A DNA stretch of 64,000 nucleotides. Source: Cauispirillum nitrogeniifigens (lineage in GTDB: Bacteria; Pseudomonadota; Alphaproteobacteria; Rhodospirillales; Rhodospirillaceae). The stretch's first letter is position 1. Every line of letters starts with the position of its first letter. A model generated the notes under the pieces. It was not told the origin of the DNA, did not search any database, and saw nothing but the letters and a program-made list of their open reading frames with translations. The stretch is taken from NCBI RefSeq assembly GCF_049800675.1, contig NZ_JBLOOT010000001.1, positions 1 to 64,000 of the forward strand, written 5' to 3'. Position numbers and translations under genes: made by a program. This document shows positions 1-8,110 of this stretch, one piece after another.

Positions 1-420
1 GAGCTGGACGGCATCATCGAGCGGCGCGGCAAGCCGCTGATGTGCGTCAGCGACAACGGCACGGAACTCACCAGCCACGCCGTGCTGCGGTGGACCCAGG
101 ACCAGCAGATCGCCTGGCACTACATCGCCCCCGGCAAGCCGACGCAGAACGCCTTCGTGGAGAGCTTCAACGGCCGCTTGCGGGACGAATGCTTGAACGA
201 GACCCTGTTCACGTCCCTGGGGCATGCCCGGCGCGTCCTGGCAGACTGGCGCCACGACTACAACAACGTCCGCCCGCACTCTAGCCTGGGCGGCGCCACC
301 CCGGCCGAGGCCGCTGGAAAATTTTCGCCGCAATCGTCTCCGGGGCGCGCCCCGGAGACGATTGCCTTCACCGCCCGCGCAGGGCATCAATCTCGGGAGG
401 CTCTACTTACGGCCGGATGA
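1..420 (+). CDS. IS3-family transposase OrfB, C-terminal part
   Basis: This is the integrase-core half of an IS3-family transposase, cut by the window edge, so the frame is open from the first base. The second catalytic aspartate is in VSDNG and the catalytic glutamate in the VESFNGRLRDE stretch, followed by the usual RPHSSLG segment near the C-terminus. The protein would catalyse cut-and-copy movement of the element through a circular intermediate. OrfA and the frameshift site are outside the window. The last 35 residues are encoded partly by a 36-bp perfect palindrome (330-365), which is unusual inside a transposase coding sequence. The family match is to the IS407/IS2-like branches; the subgroup is uncertain. 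Confidence 0.9.
   Translation, partial: ELDGIIERRGKPLMCVSDNGTELTSHAVLRWTQDQQIAWHYIAPGKPTQNAFVESFNGRLRDECLNETLFTSLGHARRVLADWRHDYNNVRPHSSLGGATPAEAAGKFSPQSSPGRAPETIAFTARAGHQSREALLTAG
330..365. repeat. 36-bp perfect palindrome inside the transposase 3' end
   Basis: GCAATCGTCTCCGGGGCG is followed directly by its exact reverse complement, giving two 18-base arms with no loop. It lies just after the RPHSSLG region of the transposase. It could form a cruciform or a very stable RNA hairpin, or act as a transcription stop inside the element. Confidence 0.9.
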
Positions 421-421
421 G

Positions 422-438
422 CTTTGGGGAGCAGGTCA
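422..438 (+). repeat. Putative right inverted repeat of the IS3-family element
   Basis: The sequence TTTGGGGAGCAGGTCA ends with the CA dinucleotide typical of IS3-family termini and immediately precedes the first relaxase-like codons. The matching left repeat is outside the window, so the assignment rests on end sequence and position only. Confidence 0.6.
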
Positions 439-1762
439 TGATGTCCGTCGGCTGGCCGCGCACTTGATGTCCGGCGAGAACGAGTCCGCCGAGATCGTCG
501 GCATGGACGGTGTCGTAGCCGCCGATTTGCTGGACGCATTCGAGGAGATGCGGGCCCTGTCGAGGGGCACCAGGTGCCGGAAGGCCGTCTATCACGCCTC
601 CATCAATGTCGCCGCCGACGAGGCCGAATCAGTCGGGCAGGCGAAGTGGCAGGAGGCCGCCGATGAATTGGGGCGTCGGCTGGGGCTGGAAGGACACCAG
701 CGGGTTCTTGTCCTTCACCGGAAACACGGCCGCGAGCACCTGCATGTCGTCTGGGGGCGGGTCAACCCGGTGACGCTCCGGACGACCAGCGACGGCGGCA
801 ACTACCGGAAGCATGAACAGGTCAGCCGTGCCTTGGAGGAACGATGGGGCCTGAAGCCCGTGGTGGGCGTCCACACCCGCCCTGAAGGCCACCCGAGACC
901 CGTGGCGCAGGCGACGCATCAGGATTGGCAGGCCAGCGTGAGGACAGGAATCCCGGCAATGGATGTCGCCCGGCGGCTGCACTCGGCATGGGCCGCATCC
1001 ACCAATGGCGCCTCCTTCAAAAGGGAAGTCGAGGCTCTCGGTTTGTGCCTTGCAAGCGGCCGACGCGGAATTGTCGCAGTCGATGAGGCCGGAACGCCGC
1101 ACTCTTTGGCGCGGCGGCTGGGGAAACGGGCGGCCGAGGTTCGTGCGCGGCTGGCCGATCTCGGCGCGGCCACGTTGCCCACGGTTGAGCGGGCAAAAAT
1201 AGGGAACAAAAAGGGATCAAAAACAAGGGAGAATGTTATGGGGGAAACAGACAATACGGTGTCCGGCGCCAGTGGAACAGCGGCGAAAGGCCAGATCGAC
1301 TGGGACTGGATTGCTGATTGGTGGCGCCAAAATGGGGTTGAGGTTCACCGTGCATACGACGGCATCTGGTTCGAATGGCTCGGCGCCAGATGGCACGACA
1401 GGGGCGACAGGATCGAGGTCCAGACCGAAGGCGAACCGACCGACGAGCAGATGAGCGAACTGGTTCGGGCCTGCCGCGAGCGGTGGACGACGGTTCGGTT
1501 TTTCGGCTCGGAGGAGTTCCAGCGGCGGGCCCGCATCGAAGCGATCCGTCAGGGCGTGCCGCCTGAGAACATCATCTTGGAATGCGAGGAGAAGGGGGGC
1601 ACGAAGCGACCTGCGCCGCACGGTCCCTTGCCCGACCACGTCAAGAAGAAGCTGGGTATCGCGGATCCTGAACCGTCGCATCCCGATGCCCTGACCGCTG
1701 CCGAGATCGACGAGCTGGGCCTTGAGGAAGGTCCCGATGACGCGCTAACGGCGGGGAGGTGA
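439..1762 (+). pseudogene. Relaxase/mobilization nuclease with C-terminal LPD7-like domain, 5' end removed by IS insertion
   Basis: The product resembles plasmid and ICE relaxases that nick oriT and carry the strand into the recipient. Homology starts at the IS end with the segment RRLAAHLM. It continues through SRGTRCRKAVYHASIN and the metal-binding motif HGREHLHVVWGRVN, then a NYRKHE segment and a HSLARRLG segment typical of these proteins. Residues encoded from about 1230 onward (WFEWLGARWHDRG, then a segment ending FFGSEEFQRRARIEA) look like the LPD7 domain of large conjugation proteins. The first ~10 residues, with the catalytic tyrosine region and native start, are missing. The frame stays open into the transposase, so a hybrid start is possible (next ATG at 467). 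It ends 2 bases before an ardC fragment with a good ribosome binding site, suggesting an old relaxase-ardC operon. Confidence 0.8.
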
Positions 1763-1764
1763 TC

Positions 1765-2313
1765 ATGGCTGCCAAAATGACAAAACCCCGCCGCGACACA
1801 TACCAGGATATCACCGACGGCATTATCAAGGCGCTGGAGACGGGCACGCCGCCATGGCGGCGGCCATGGGATCCGGCCGTGGGGGCACCGTTGGCGCCGA
1901 TGAACGCGGCCACCAACCGCAGGTATCGCGGCATCAACACTTTGCTTCTCGGCATGTCGCCGAACGGCTTCATGGACGGGGACCCGAGGTGGTGCACATA
2001 CCAGCAAGCGCAGGAACGGGGCTGGCAAGTCAGGAAAGGCGAGAAGGGCACGGGCATTGTCTTCTTCAAGCCGTGCCCCAGCCGCAGCGACAAACGCTTC
2101 CTATCGCCCAGATTCGGCGGCTACAGGCATACAGGTCTCCGACCGAAAGCGGTATCGTTACCAGCGACATGCTTCAGCGGTGGTGGCACACCGCTCGTCT
2201 GCCCTCCCCGGCGGAGCAGTGCGACAACCTTGTGCGCCTTCTCGGGGACCTGGGCCGCGAGGATCCCGGTGCGAAGCACAAGCTGGCGTTTGACGAGGCG
2301 GGCGCGATCATAG
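1765..2313 (+). pseudogene. ardC: ArdC-type antirestriction protein, N-terminal fragment
   Basis: The first ~105 residues match the N-terminal ssDNA-binding domain of ArdC-type (DUF1738) proteins: a YQDITDGIIKALETG opening, a PWRRPW segment, the NRRYRGINTLLL segment and a KGEKGTGIVFFKP segment. ArdC proteins normally run on into a metallopeptidase domain of roughly 180 residues. Here the match stops near base 2080 and the remaining frame is unrelated, so this is a remnant. The ATG at 1765 has GGGGAGG five bases upstream; a GTG at 1759 is also in frame. In intact form such proteins protect incoming DNA from host restriction. The break coincides with the beginning of the next gene in another frame, pointing to a deletion or recombination junction near 2080-2100. 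Confidence 0.75.
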
Positions 2314-2897
2314 GCGCGCAGTCCAAGGAGGCCTTGTTATACGTCGTGTTGCAGTGCGTGGAAGTGGGGGTTGTTGACGGCGTTCCGCTTCAAAGCGGAA
2401 GAACGCGACCCGTGGGCCGTCTTACACTCGCCGGGTGGCGGCGCTACGAGGAACTTCAGCGCGGCGATACCTCCAGCACCACCGCCTTCATGGCAATGAA
2501 GTTCGGCGACGCCACCCTCGACGCCATCGTCGCCGGCCACTTTCGGCCGGCCGTCGAGGCGGCCGGGTTCCGGCTCAAGCGCCTGGACGACGAGCAGCCG
2601 GCCGGTCTGATCGACGACCATCTACGTGTCGAGATCAAGCGCGCCCGCTTCCTCATAGCCGACCTGACGCACCACAACAACGGCGCCTACTGGGAGGCGG
2701 GCTACGCCGAAGGCCTCGGCAAGCCGGTCATCTACACCTGCGAACGCGGCGTGTTCCTGGACAAGTCCAAGGGCACCCACTTCGACACCAACCACCACCT
2801 CACCGTGATCTGGGACGAAGCCGAGCCCGAAGTCGCTGCGCGCAAGCTGAAGGACACCATCCGCGCCACGCTGCCGGATGCGAAGATGGGCGACTGA
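2169..2897 (+). CDS. Protein with nucleoside 2-deoxyribosyltransferase/TIR-like C-terminal domain
   Basis: The protein has two parts. The N-terminal ~100 residues (SPAEQCDNLVRLLGDLG, then an AGAIIGAQSKEAL stretch and TLAGWRRYEELQRG) look like a small helical, possibly winged-helix, domain. The C-terminal part has the hallmarks of the nucleoside 2-deoxyribosyltransferase-like/TIR-related fold: AFMAMKFGD, FRPAVEAAGF, the segment FLIADLTHHNNGAYWEAGYAEG with its acidic residue, and KPVIYTC. Related folds cleave N-glycosidic bonds, and some defence effectors use them to destroy NAD or nucleotides; that role here is inference from the fold and from lying directly upstream of zorA. Its own start is uncertain: the frame is open back to 1854 and the ATG at 2169 may be internal, since an upstream stretch in frame (RRLQAYRSPTES) may belong to the protein. 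The gene may therefore be N-terminally truncated by the ardC junction. Confidence 0.7.
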   Translation: MLQRWWHTARLPSPAEQCDNLVRLLGDLGREDPGAKHKLAFDEAGAIIGAQSKEALLYVVLQCVEVGVVDGVPLQSGRTRPVGRLTLAGWRRYEELQRGDTSSTTAFMAMKFGDATLDAIVAGHFRPAVEAAGFRLKRLDDEQPAGLIDDHLRVEIKRARFLIADLTHHNNGAYWEAGYAEGLGKPVIYTCERGVFLDKSKGTHFDTNHHLTVIWDEAEPEVAARKLKDTIRATLPDAKMGD

Positions 2898-3083
2898 GGG
2901 CCCTTTCGGAGGGGCGCGTTCGCTGCCGGTCCTCGGGCTTGGCCTCTTCACGGAACCGTCGGCGCACGAACGTGTCTGGCTGCCGGTGAAACCCTTCAAG
3001 AATGATCTTGCGGGCGCGGCGCAACTCGTGAATATCCATTTGACACTGATGATAGGGACCCGCTCGGGTTTCTCTGGGGGAGC

Positions 3084-5672
3084 ATGATGTTCGGTCTCGA
3101 CGCCCTATTGGATGCATTTCTGAATACGCCGTGGAGCCCGCTGGGATTTGAAGTCGGGGTCGCGCCGCGCGTTGTTCTGGTGTTTGTCGGCCTGCTGATG
3201 GTCGGCTTTGTTCTCGGGTATGTCGTGCCCGCGGTGGTCTTCCTGTGGACGTCCGGCAAGCTCCGCAAGGGCCTGACCGCGCTGCAGGGCAAGGCTGCGG
3301 CGCCAGGGCCGGAAGATGTGGCGCCGATCTTCTCGCGCAGTCGGCGCCTTAAGCATCTGTGGTCGGAATACGCTGAAACGCTCCACGAGCAGTTCGAGAC
3401 TCGCGATGGCGAGCGTCGGCGCGTCCAGGTGCGGGCCACGGTTCCGGCGGAGATGTTCTTCACGCCTCAGGCCCTGGTTGATACCACGCTGCGGACGGAG
3501 TTCTTCAAGCACCTGCCCGGCATCCTGACCGGCATCGGCATCATCGGCACGTTCTATGGCCTCGTTCACGGCCTGAGCGAGTTCAAGGTCGACCTGAACC
3601 CCGACCAGCTTCAGGCCAGCATCGGCCTGCTCATGGCCGCCGTGATGGAGGCCTTCTTCGCCTCCGGCCTGGCCATCTTCATGGCCATGGCCGTGACCTT
3701 GGTGGAAAAGCTGTTCCTGGCGTCCTGCTACAGGTCGGCCGAGCGGCTCGCCCACTCCATCGACGCCCTCTACGACGCGGGGGCCGGCGAGGAATACCTC
3801 GCCCGGCTCGTCAATTCGGCAGAGGAGAGTGCTGCCCAGACGCGGATGCTGAAGGACAGTCTCGTCGACGATCTGCGGCAGATGCTGACCGAGCTTACGG
3901 AGCGCCAGATTGCAGCCTCACGGGAACACGGCGAAGCGCTCGCGGGCAACGTGGGCGGCGCCATCCGCGAGAGCCTGCAGGAACCGATGACGGCGCTCCA
4001 GAAGGCGGTCGGCGAGGCGACGTCCTCCGCAGGGGAGGCGAGCCACAAGATCCTTGGCGACCTCATTGCCGGGTTCACCGATCAGCTTCAGCGGACGGTC
4101 GGCGGGCAGATGCGGGAAATGCAGGACATGATGGCGGCGACGACCAAGTCGATCGGCGACATGCAGGGTAACTTTGCCGACCTTCTTGGCCGCATGGAGC
4201 AGACCAGCAGCGTTGCCGGCGAGCGCATGGCGCAGCAGATGATGACCGCCATCGAGCAGTCCGAGGCTCGCCAGCAGCAGATGAACGAAGCCCTTCTGGC
4301 CGCGGTCCGCGACATGCGGGCCCAGGTCACCGGAGGACAGCAAGACATGCAGGCCCAGCTGGCCTCCACCCTCGACACACTGCGCACGACCCTGGAAGAG
4401 ATGCTGACCGAGATTAGGCGTCAGCGCGAGGAAACCGCCGCCGCGACCGGCCGTGAGATGGCCCAGGTGCGCGAAAGCCTGCAACAGGCGGCCGAGGCCA
4501 TGCGGGCGGCGTCCCGGGAGGTCGGGCAGTCGGCAACCGATTCAGTGGTTCGACTGCTGCAGGAAGCCGAGGAGCGCCAGGAGCGGCTTTCCGGCTCCCT
4601 GACCCGCGCCCTCGATGAGATGGCGCGGATGGTCACCGCAAGCAGTGGCGACGTCACCTCCCGGACGGCCGAGGCGCTGGGCTCCATGGAGGCGTCCATG
4701 GCCGACATGCTGGCCGAAATCCGCAACCAGCGCGAAGAAGTTGCGCGTGCCACACAGGGCGACCTGGAGGCGCTGCGGGTGACGCTGGCGGAAACGGCGG
4801 ACGCCATGCGGGGCACCACCCGGGAGATCGGTGCGGCCTCGGCTGAACAGATCAACCATGTCCTTAAACAGGCGGCCGACTGGCAGGCCCGGCAGGAAGA
4901 GAAGTCGGGGAACGCCCTTGATCACATGGCCGGGCGCCTGGAGCAGTTCCTGGCTGCGGTCGAGAGCCGCGAAACGGAGCAGAGCCGACGGGTTGAGGAG
5001 CAGCAGCAGGCCCTCGCGGCCCGCACGGCGGAGGTTCTGGAGGCCCTGGACAAGCGGCTCTCCGGCCTGGCCACCGCCTCCAGCCAGGCGGTGCAGTCGA
5101 TGCAGTCCGCGATTGACGCCTTGAACGGCGCGACCGGCCGGGCGATCGACGGGATGAACCGTGGGGCGGAAACCATGCGCGTCGCGGCGGATGGTTTCGC
5201 CGCCGCCGGAGACCGCATGCAGACCACGGTGAGCCGGACCGGCGAGTTGCTGACCCGTATCGTGGAGGCATCCAAGAGCCTGGACAGCTCCGTCCGCGCC
5301 GTGGAGAGCGTCGTAGAGTCCTACAACGGCACGCGCGATGCCATGAAGGGACTGGCGGCCACCCTGGAAACGCTGGTCCAGGAGGCCGACGACCGGGCGG
5401 GCGTCAGCCGGGACCTGGTCGCGAGCATGCAGAGGGTGGTTGGAGATTTCCAGGCGGCCGAGAAGGAAATGGGCCACTACCTCGATCAGGTCGGGGAGGT
5501 CCTGCAGCAGGGCTTCACGGAGTTTTCCGACGCCGTGGCGCGGAACATGTCCCGCTCGCGGGGCGAGTTCGACAAGTCGCTGTCCGAGGCCGTCCAGATG
5601 ATTTCCCACCAGATCCAGGAACTGGAGGCGGTGCTCTCCAGCTTTACCGCCAAAGCAAAGGCGGTGGCGTAA
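3084..5672 (+). CDS. zorA: Zorya antiphage defence protein ZorA (MotA-like stator with long tail)
   Basis: ZorA forms the proton-driven inner-membrane motor of Zorya together with ZorB. Hydrophobic segments are visible at about residues 30-55, 146-165 and 180-212. The last two correspond to the MotA/ExbB-like core (GILTGIGIIGTFYGL and a segment ending FFASGLAIFMAMAV). Residues ~215-862 are a long, charged, coiled-coil-rich cytoplasmic tail, far longer than flagellar MotA (~290 residues) and characteristic of type I ZorA. The tail contains two related ~80-residue units 102 residues apart (from ~440 and ~542; EIRRQREE and EIRNQREE). Two adjacent ATGs occur at 3084 and 3087 with GGGGGAG upstream. 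It is first in a four-gene operon; zorB follows after 3 bases. The ~185-base region before it contains a TTGACA at 3040 but no clear -10 box. Confidence 0.95.
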   Translation: MMFGLDALLDAFLNTPWSPLGFEVGVAPRVVLVFVGLLMVGFVLGYVVPAVVFLWTSGKLRKGLTALQGKAAAPGPEDVAPIFSRSRRLKHLWSEYAETLHEQFETRDGERRRVQVRATVPAEMFFTPQALVDTTLRTEFFKHLPGILTGIGIIGTFYGLVHGLSEFKVDLNPDQLQASIGLLMAAVMEAFFASGLAIFMAMAVTLVEKLFLASCYRSAERLAHSIDALYDAGAGEEYLARLVNSAEESAAQTRMLKDSLVDDLRQMLTELTERQIAASREHGEALAGNVGGAIRESLQEPMTALQKAVGEATSSAGEASHKILGDLIAGFTDQLQRTVGGQMREMQDMMAATTKSIGDMQGNFADLLGRMEQTSSVAGERMAQQMMTAIEQSEARQQQMNEALLAAVRDMRAQVTGGQQDMQAQLASTLDTLRTTLEEMLTEIRRQREETAAATGREMAQVRESLQQAAEAMRAASREVGQSATDSVVRLLQEAEERQERLSGSLTRALDEMARMVTASSGDVTSRTAEALGSMEASMADMLAEIRNQREEVARATQGDLEALRVTLAETADAMRGTTREIGAASAEQINHVLKQAADWQARQEEKSGNALDHMAGRLEQFLAAVESRETEQSRRVEEQQQALAARTAEVLEALDKRLSGLATASSQAVQSMQSAIDALNGATGRAIDGMNRGAETMRVAADGFAAAGDRMQTTVSRTGELLTRIVEASKSLDSSVRAVESVVESYNGTRDAMKGLAATLETLVQEADDRAGVSRDLVASMQRVVGDFQAAEKEMGHYLDQVGEVLQQGFTEFSDAVARNMSRSRGEFDKSLSEAVQMISHQIQELEAVLSSFTAKAKAVA

Positions 5673-5675
5673 ATC

Positions 5676-6407
5676 ATGCTGGGACCAAGGTTCGTTATCG
5701 GCCGACGCAACGCCGACGAGGGCGAGAAGCCGTTCTGGATCTCGTTCTCGGACCTGATGTCGGCGCTCATGGTGCTGTTCCTCGTCGTCATGACGGTCGC
5801 GTTGCTGTCGGTGACACAGCAGATCCGCGACCTGAAGGCGGGCGAGGAAGAGCGGCAAAAGGACATTCAGCGCATCCTCATCAACCTGACCGACAGGGCC
5901 AGGAACTTCCCCCAGGTGCACGTCAGCCCCGAAAGGATGACCGTGGACTTTGGCGAAGTCGGGCGGTTTGACAGCGGCAGCGACCGCCTGTCGGTGGAAG
6001 CCGAGGAGTTGATCCGGTCTTTCGTGCCGGAGATCCTGGCCGAAGCCCGCACCGAGGTCGGGCAGAAGTGGTTCAAGCGCGTCGTGGCGGAAGGCTTCAC
6101 GGACACCGACGGCAGCTACCTGTTCAACCTCGACCTGAGCCTGCGTCGGGCGCAGCGTGTCGTCTGCATCCTGCTGACCCCAGGGTCTGCGGGAACGACG
6201 CTGTCGCCGGACGACATGACCGTGGTCCGCAGGCTTTTCCTGGTCGGCGGTTTTTCCTTCAACTCCTCGAAGTCGTCCAAGGACGAGAGCCGTCGCGTCG
6301 AACTGCGGCTGGATTTCCGCGCCCTGGATGAAACTGCGGCCGCCCCGCGACGAACCGGAGGGGCAGACCTGTCTTCGATCGACGTCGGCCGTTGTCAGCT
6401 TAGGTAA
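5676..6407 (+). CDS. zorB: Zorya antiphage defence protein ZorB (MotB-like, OmpA-type peptidoglycan binding)
   Basis: ZorB pairs with ZorA and anchors the motor to peptidoglycan. After a short cytoplasmic tail there is one membrane segment at about residues 20-48. It carries the conserved aspartate D26 in ISFSDLMSALM, the expected proton-binding residue of MotB-like stators. The C-terminal half is an OmpA-like domain (DSGSDRLS, AEGFTDTDGSYLFNLDLSLRRAQ and a terminal SRRVELRLDF). Length 243 residues fits ZorB. It is separated from zorA by 3 bases and from zorC by 5, consistent with a single transcript and coupled translation. It is not a flagellar gene: no chemotaxis or flagellar genes are nearby and the partners are ZorC and ZorD. 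Confidence 0.95.
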   Translation: MLGPRFVIGRRNADEGEKPFWISFSDLMSALMVLFLVVMTVALLSVTQQIRDLKAGEEERQKDIQRILINLTDRARNFPQVHVSPERMTVDFGEVGRFDSGSDRLSVEAEELIRSFVPEILAEARTEVGQKWFKRVVAEGFTDTDGSYLFNLDLSLRRAQRVVCILLTPGSAGTTLSPDDMTVVRRLFLVGGFSFNSSKSSKDESRRVELRLDFRALDETAAAPRRTGGADLSSIDVGRCQLR

Positions 6408-6412
6408 AGCGC

Positions 6413-8107
6413 ATGATTCTGGACCGCCTGAAGGCCCACATGACTGCCGTCCGTGACGCCCTGGCCCCGGAAACGGCCGTCTTCGGCGAGCCTCATCTGA
6501 TGACCAGGGCGACTGCGGAGATCCGTCGTCGCGTCGACGGGACCGGTGGGCCAGGTCGTGATCGCATGATGGAGGCTCTGCAGATCGTGGAGGCCGAGGG
6601 CGTGGTGGCGGCCTGTGGAAGCCACCTGCGCTATCTCTGCTGGGCGTTGAACGAGCCGTATAGGGGGGCGCCCGGGCTTTTGGAGCGGCCGGGAGAGCCA
6701 TGGCGCGACCTCCTTGGCGAGGTGGATAAGGCGCTGAAGGCGGAAACCTTGTCCCTGTCCGCCTGGCGCGGCCTGTTGAATGCCTACCTGAATGTGGTCC
6801 TCCGCCCTCGGGAGGGCGCGCTGCTGGCGGGGTGGAGCGCGTTGCGCGCGTTTCTTGACCGGACGCTGGAGGCGGTCGTCCGGCAGGCGCGCTTTCAGCC
6901 CGCCTGGCTCAGCGCCCTGAGGGAGCACCGGAACATCCTTTCGGAACAGCCTTGCGACCGCTACGCGGCGGCCGTGCTGAGCGGAGAGGGGGCCGACCTG
7001 GAGGTGCTGGCGGGCGTCGTCGGCGTGCCCGAGGAAAGCTGGCTGTGGAAGGACCTTATCCTGGCGCAGGTCGATCATCTGTGTCGGCTGGCGGACCCCA
7101 TCTACTTGGGGTCGCTCGACCATGTCCTGGCGCTTGTCGGAAGCCACCCGGCCCTGGTCAACGATGCCCTGGTGACCGTTCTCACTCGCCATCATGCCTC
7201 GTTGGCGGACAGCCCTCATCGTGGCCTTCAGGATTTTGCGACGGCGCATTGGGGAAGCCCCCATCTGCACACGCAGGCCAAGTGGTCCCTGGTTGCGCCG
7301 CAGGTCAAGCAGATGGTCCGGGAATGGATTGTCCGCGAGGATCTGAAGCTGTTCTTCGACATTCTCAGCGCGGACGGCGCGGCAGATCAGAGGCGACTCA
7401 ACTTCTGGCTCCGTTACGCCAAGCAGGTGGACTACGCATCGTTCGCGTTGGGGCCGGCCGCCTACAAAAACCCCAGCGAAGACTACGTCAGGATCCGCGC
7501 CAGGAAAGGCCGCATCAGCGCCCTGACCAGTCCCGGAAGCCCGGACAATAACGCCTTTATCCTCAAGATCGGGCCTTTCTACTTCGTGGAATTCGGGCAG
7601 ACCGGCAATGCCGCCTACGGCTACCGCCAGGATGACGTTCCGTTCCGCCTGCCGACGACACAGCTGAGCCTGCACGACCTGAAGAACAAACGCCGCGCGT
7701 GCCTGTGGCAACCCCACATGGCCGAGTGGGAGCCCAAACTGACGGACGCGCTGGCTGCCCTTGGGGTGTATGCGGACGACCAGGCGCCGCAGGCGCGAAG
7801 GGGGGCGGCGGCCCCCAGGGCGGCCTTCGGAGCGCCAGGCGCTTCGACGCGGACCGGTTCGCCGGCCGATCACCATGAAACCCAAAGCGCCACATCTGGC
7901 GGCAGCGCGCCCTCCGGGCGAGCCTGGGATGCAGCGGCGCTGGCCCTGGCAAAGCAACACGGGGTGACGGTGATGGACCAGCGGAGCAAGGGAGGCTGCC
8001 TATGGATACTGGCGGCCAGTGAGTATCATCCGGCGGCATCCGACCTTCGGAAGTTGGGATTCAAGTTCACGTCCGGACGCGGGTTCTGGCGCAAGGACAA
8101 GGGCTAG
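6413..8107 (+). CDS. zorC: Zorya type I protein ZorC (EH-signature protein)
   Basis: ZorC is the cytosolic component specific to type I Zorya, thought to bind DNA and cooperate with ZorD after the ZorAB motor senses phage attack. The 564-residue length fits the family. The conserved glutamate and histidine of the EH signature are plausibly E393 (in FYFVEFGQTG) and H435 (in LWQPHMAEW), about 42 residues apart. A low-complexity Ala/Gly/Pro/Arg linker (~residues 463-505) separates the main body from a C-terminal domain with VTVMDQRSKGGCLWI and FKFTSGRGFWRK. The linker is partly encoded by a near-perfect 21-bp palindrome (7827-7847) that also occurs at 13033-13053. The gene is third in the operon with 3 bases before zorD. 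Confidence 0.93.
   Translation: MILDRLKAHMTAVRDALAPETAVFGEPHLMTRATAEIRRRVDGTGGPGRDRMMEALQIVEAEGVVAACGSHLRYLCWALNEPYRGAPGLLERPGEPWRDLLGEVDKALKAETLSLSAWRGLLNAYLNVVLRPREGALLAGWSALRAFLDRTLEAVVRQARFQPAWLSALREHRNILSEQPCDRYAAAVLSGEGADLEVLAGVVGVPEESWLWKDLILAQVDHLCRLADPIYLGSLDHVLALVGSHPALVNDALVTVLTRHHASLADSPHRGLQDFATAHWGSPHLHTQAKWSLVAPQVKQMVREWIVREDLKLFFDILSADGAADQRRLNFWLRYAKQVDYASFALGPAAYKNPSEDYVRIRARKGRISALTSPGSPDNNAFILKIGPFYFVEFGQTGNAAYGYRQDDVPFRLPTTQLSLHDLKNKRRACLWQPHMAEWEPKLTDALAALGVYADDQAPQARRGAAAPRAAFGAPGASTRTGSPADHHETQSATSGGSAPSGRAWDAAALALAKQHGVTVMDQRSKGGCLWILAASEYHPAASDLRKLGFKFTSGRGFWRKDKG
7827..7847. repeat. GGAGCGCC-A-GGCGCT palindrome inside zorC linker
   Basis: The 10-base arms TCGGAGCGCC and GGCGCTTCGA around a central A are inverted repeats with one mismatch that would be a G-T wobble in RNA. 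The core GGAGCGCCAGGCGCT is identical to the perfect palindrome at 13033-13053. It lies in frame within the low-complexity linker of ZorC. Confidence 0.8.
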
Positions 8108-8110
8108 GTC

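Larger units (their letters stand above)
1..438 (+). mobile_element. Right end of an IS3-family insertion sequence
   Basis: Only the 3' portion of the element is in the window; its left end lies outside. The transposase frame ends at 420 and the element probably ends at 438. There the sequence GGGGAGCAGGTCA closes with the CA dinucleotide expected of an IS3-family terminus, and its reverse complement begins TGACCTGCTCCCC, a form I associate with left ends in this family. Immediately after 438 the reading frame matches a relaxase, so the element sits inside that gene. The exact boundary is inferred; the other inverted repeat cannot be seen. Confidence 0.75.

Noticed and set aside
3084..6407. 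Reading zorA and zorB as flagellar motA and motB
   Set aside because: The MotA-like protein is 862 residues with a huge tail, and the two genes are followed by an EH-signature protein and a SNF2 helicase with no flagellar genes near. Zorya explains all four.
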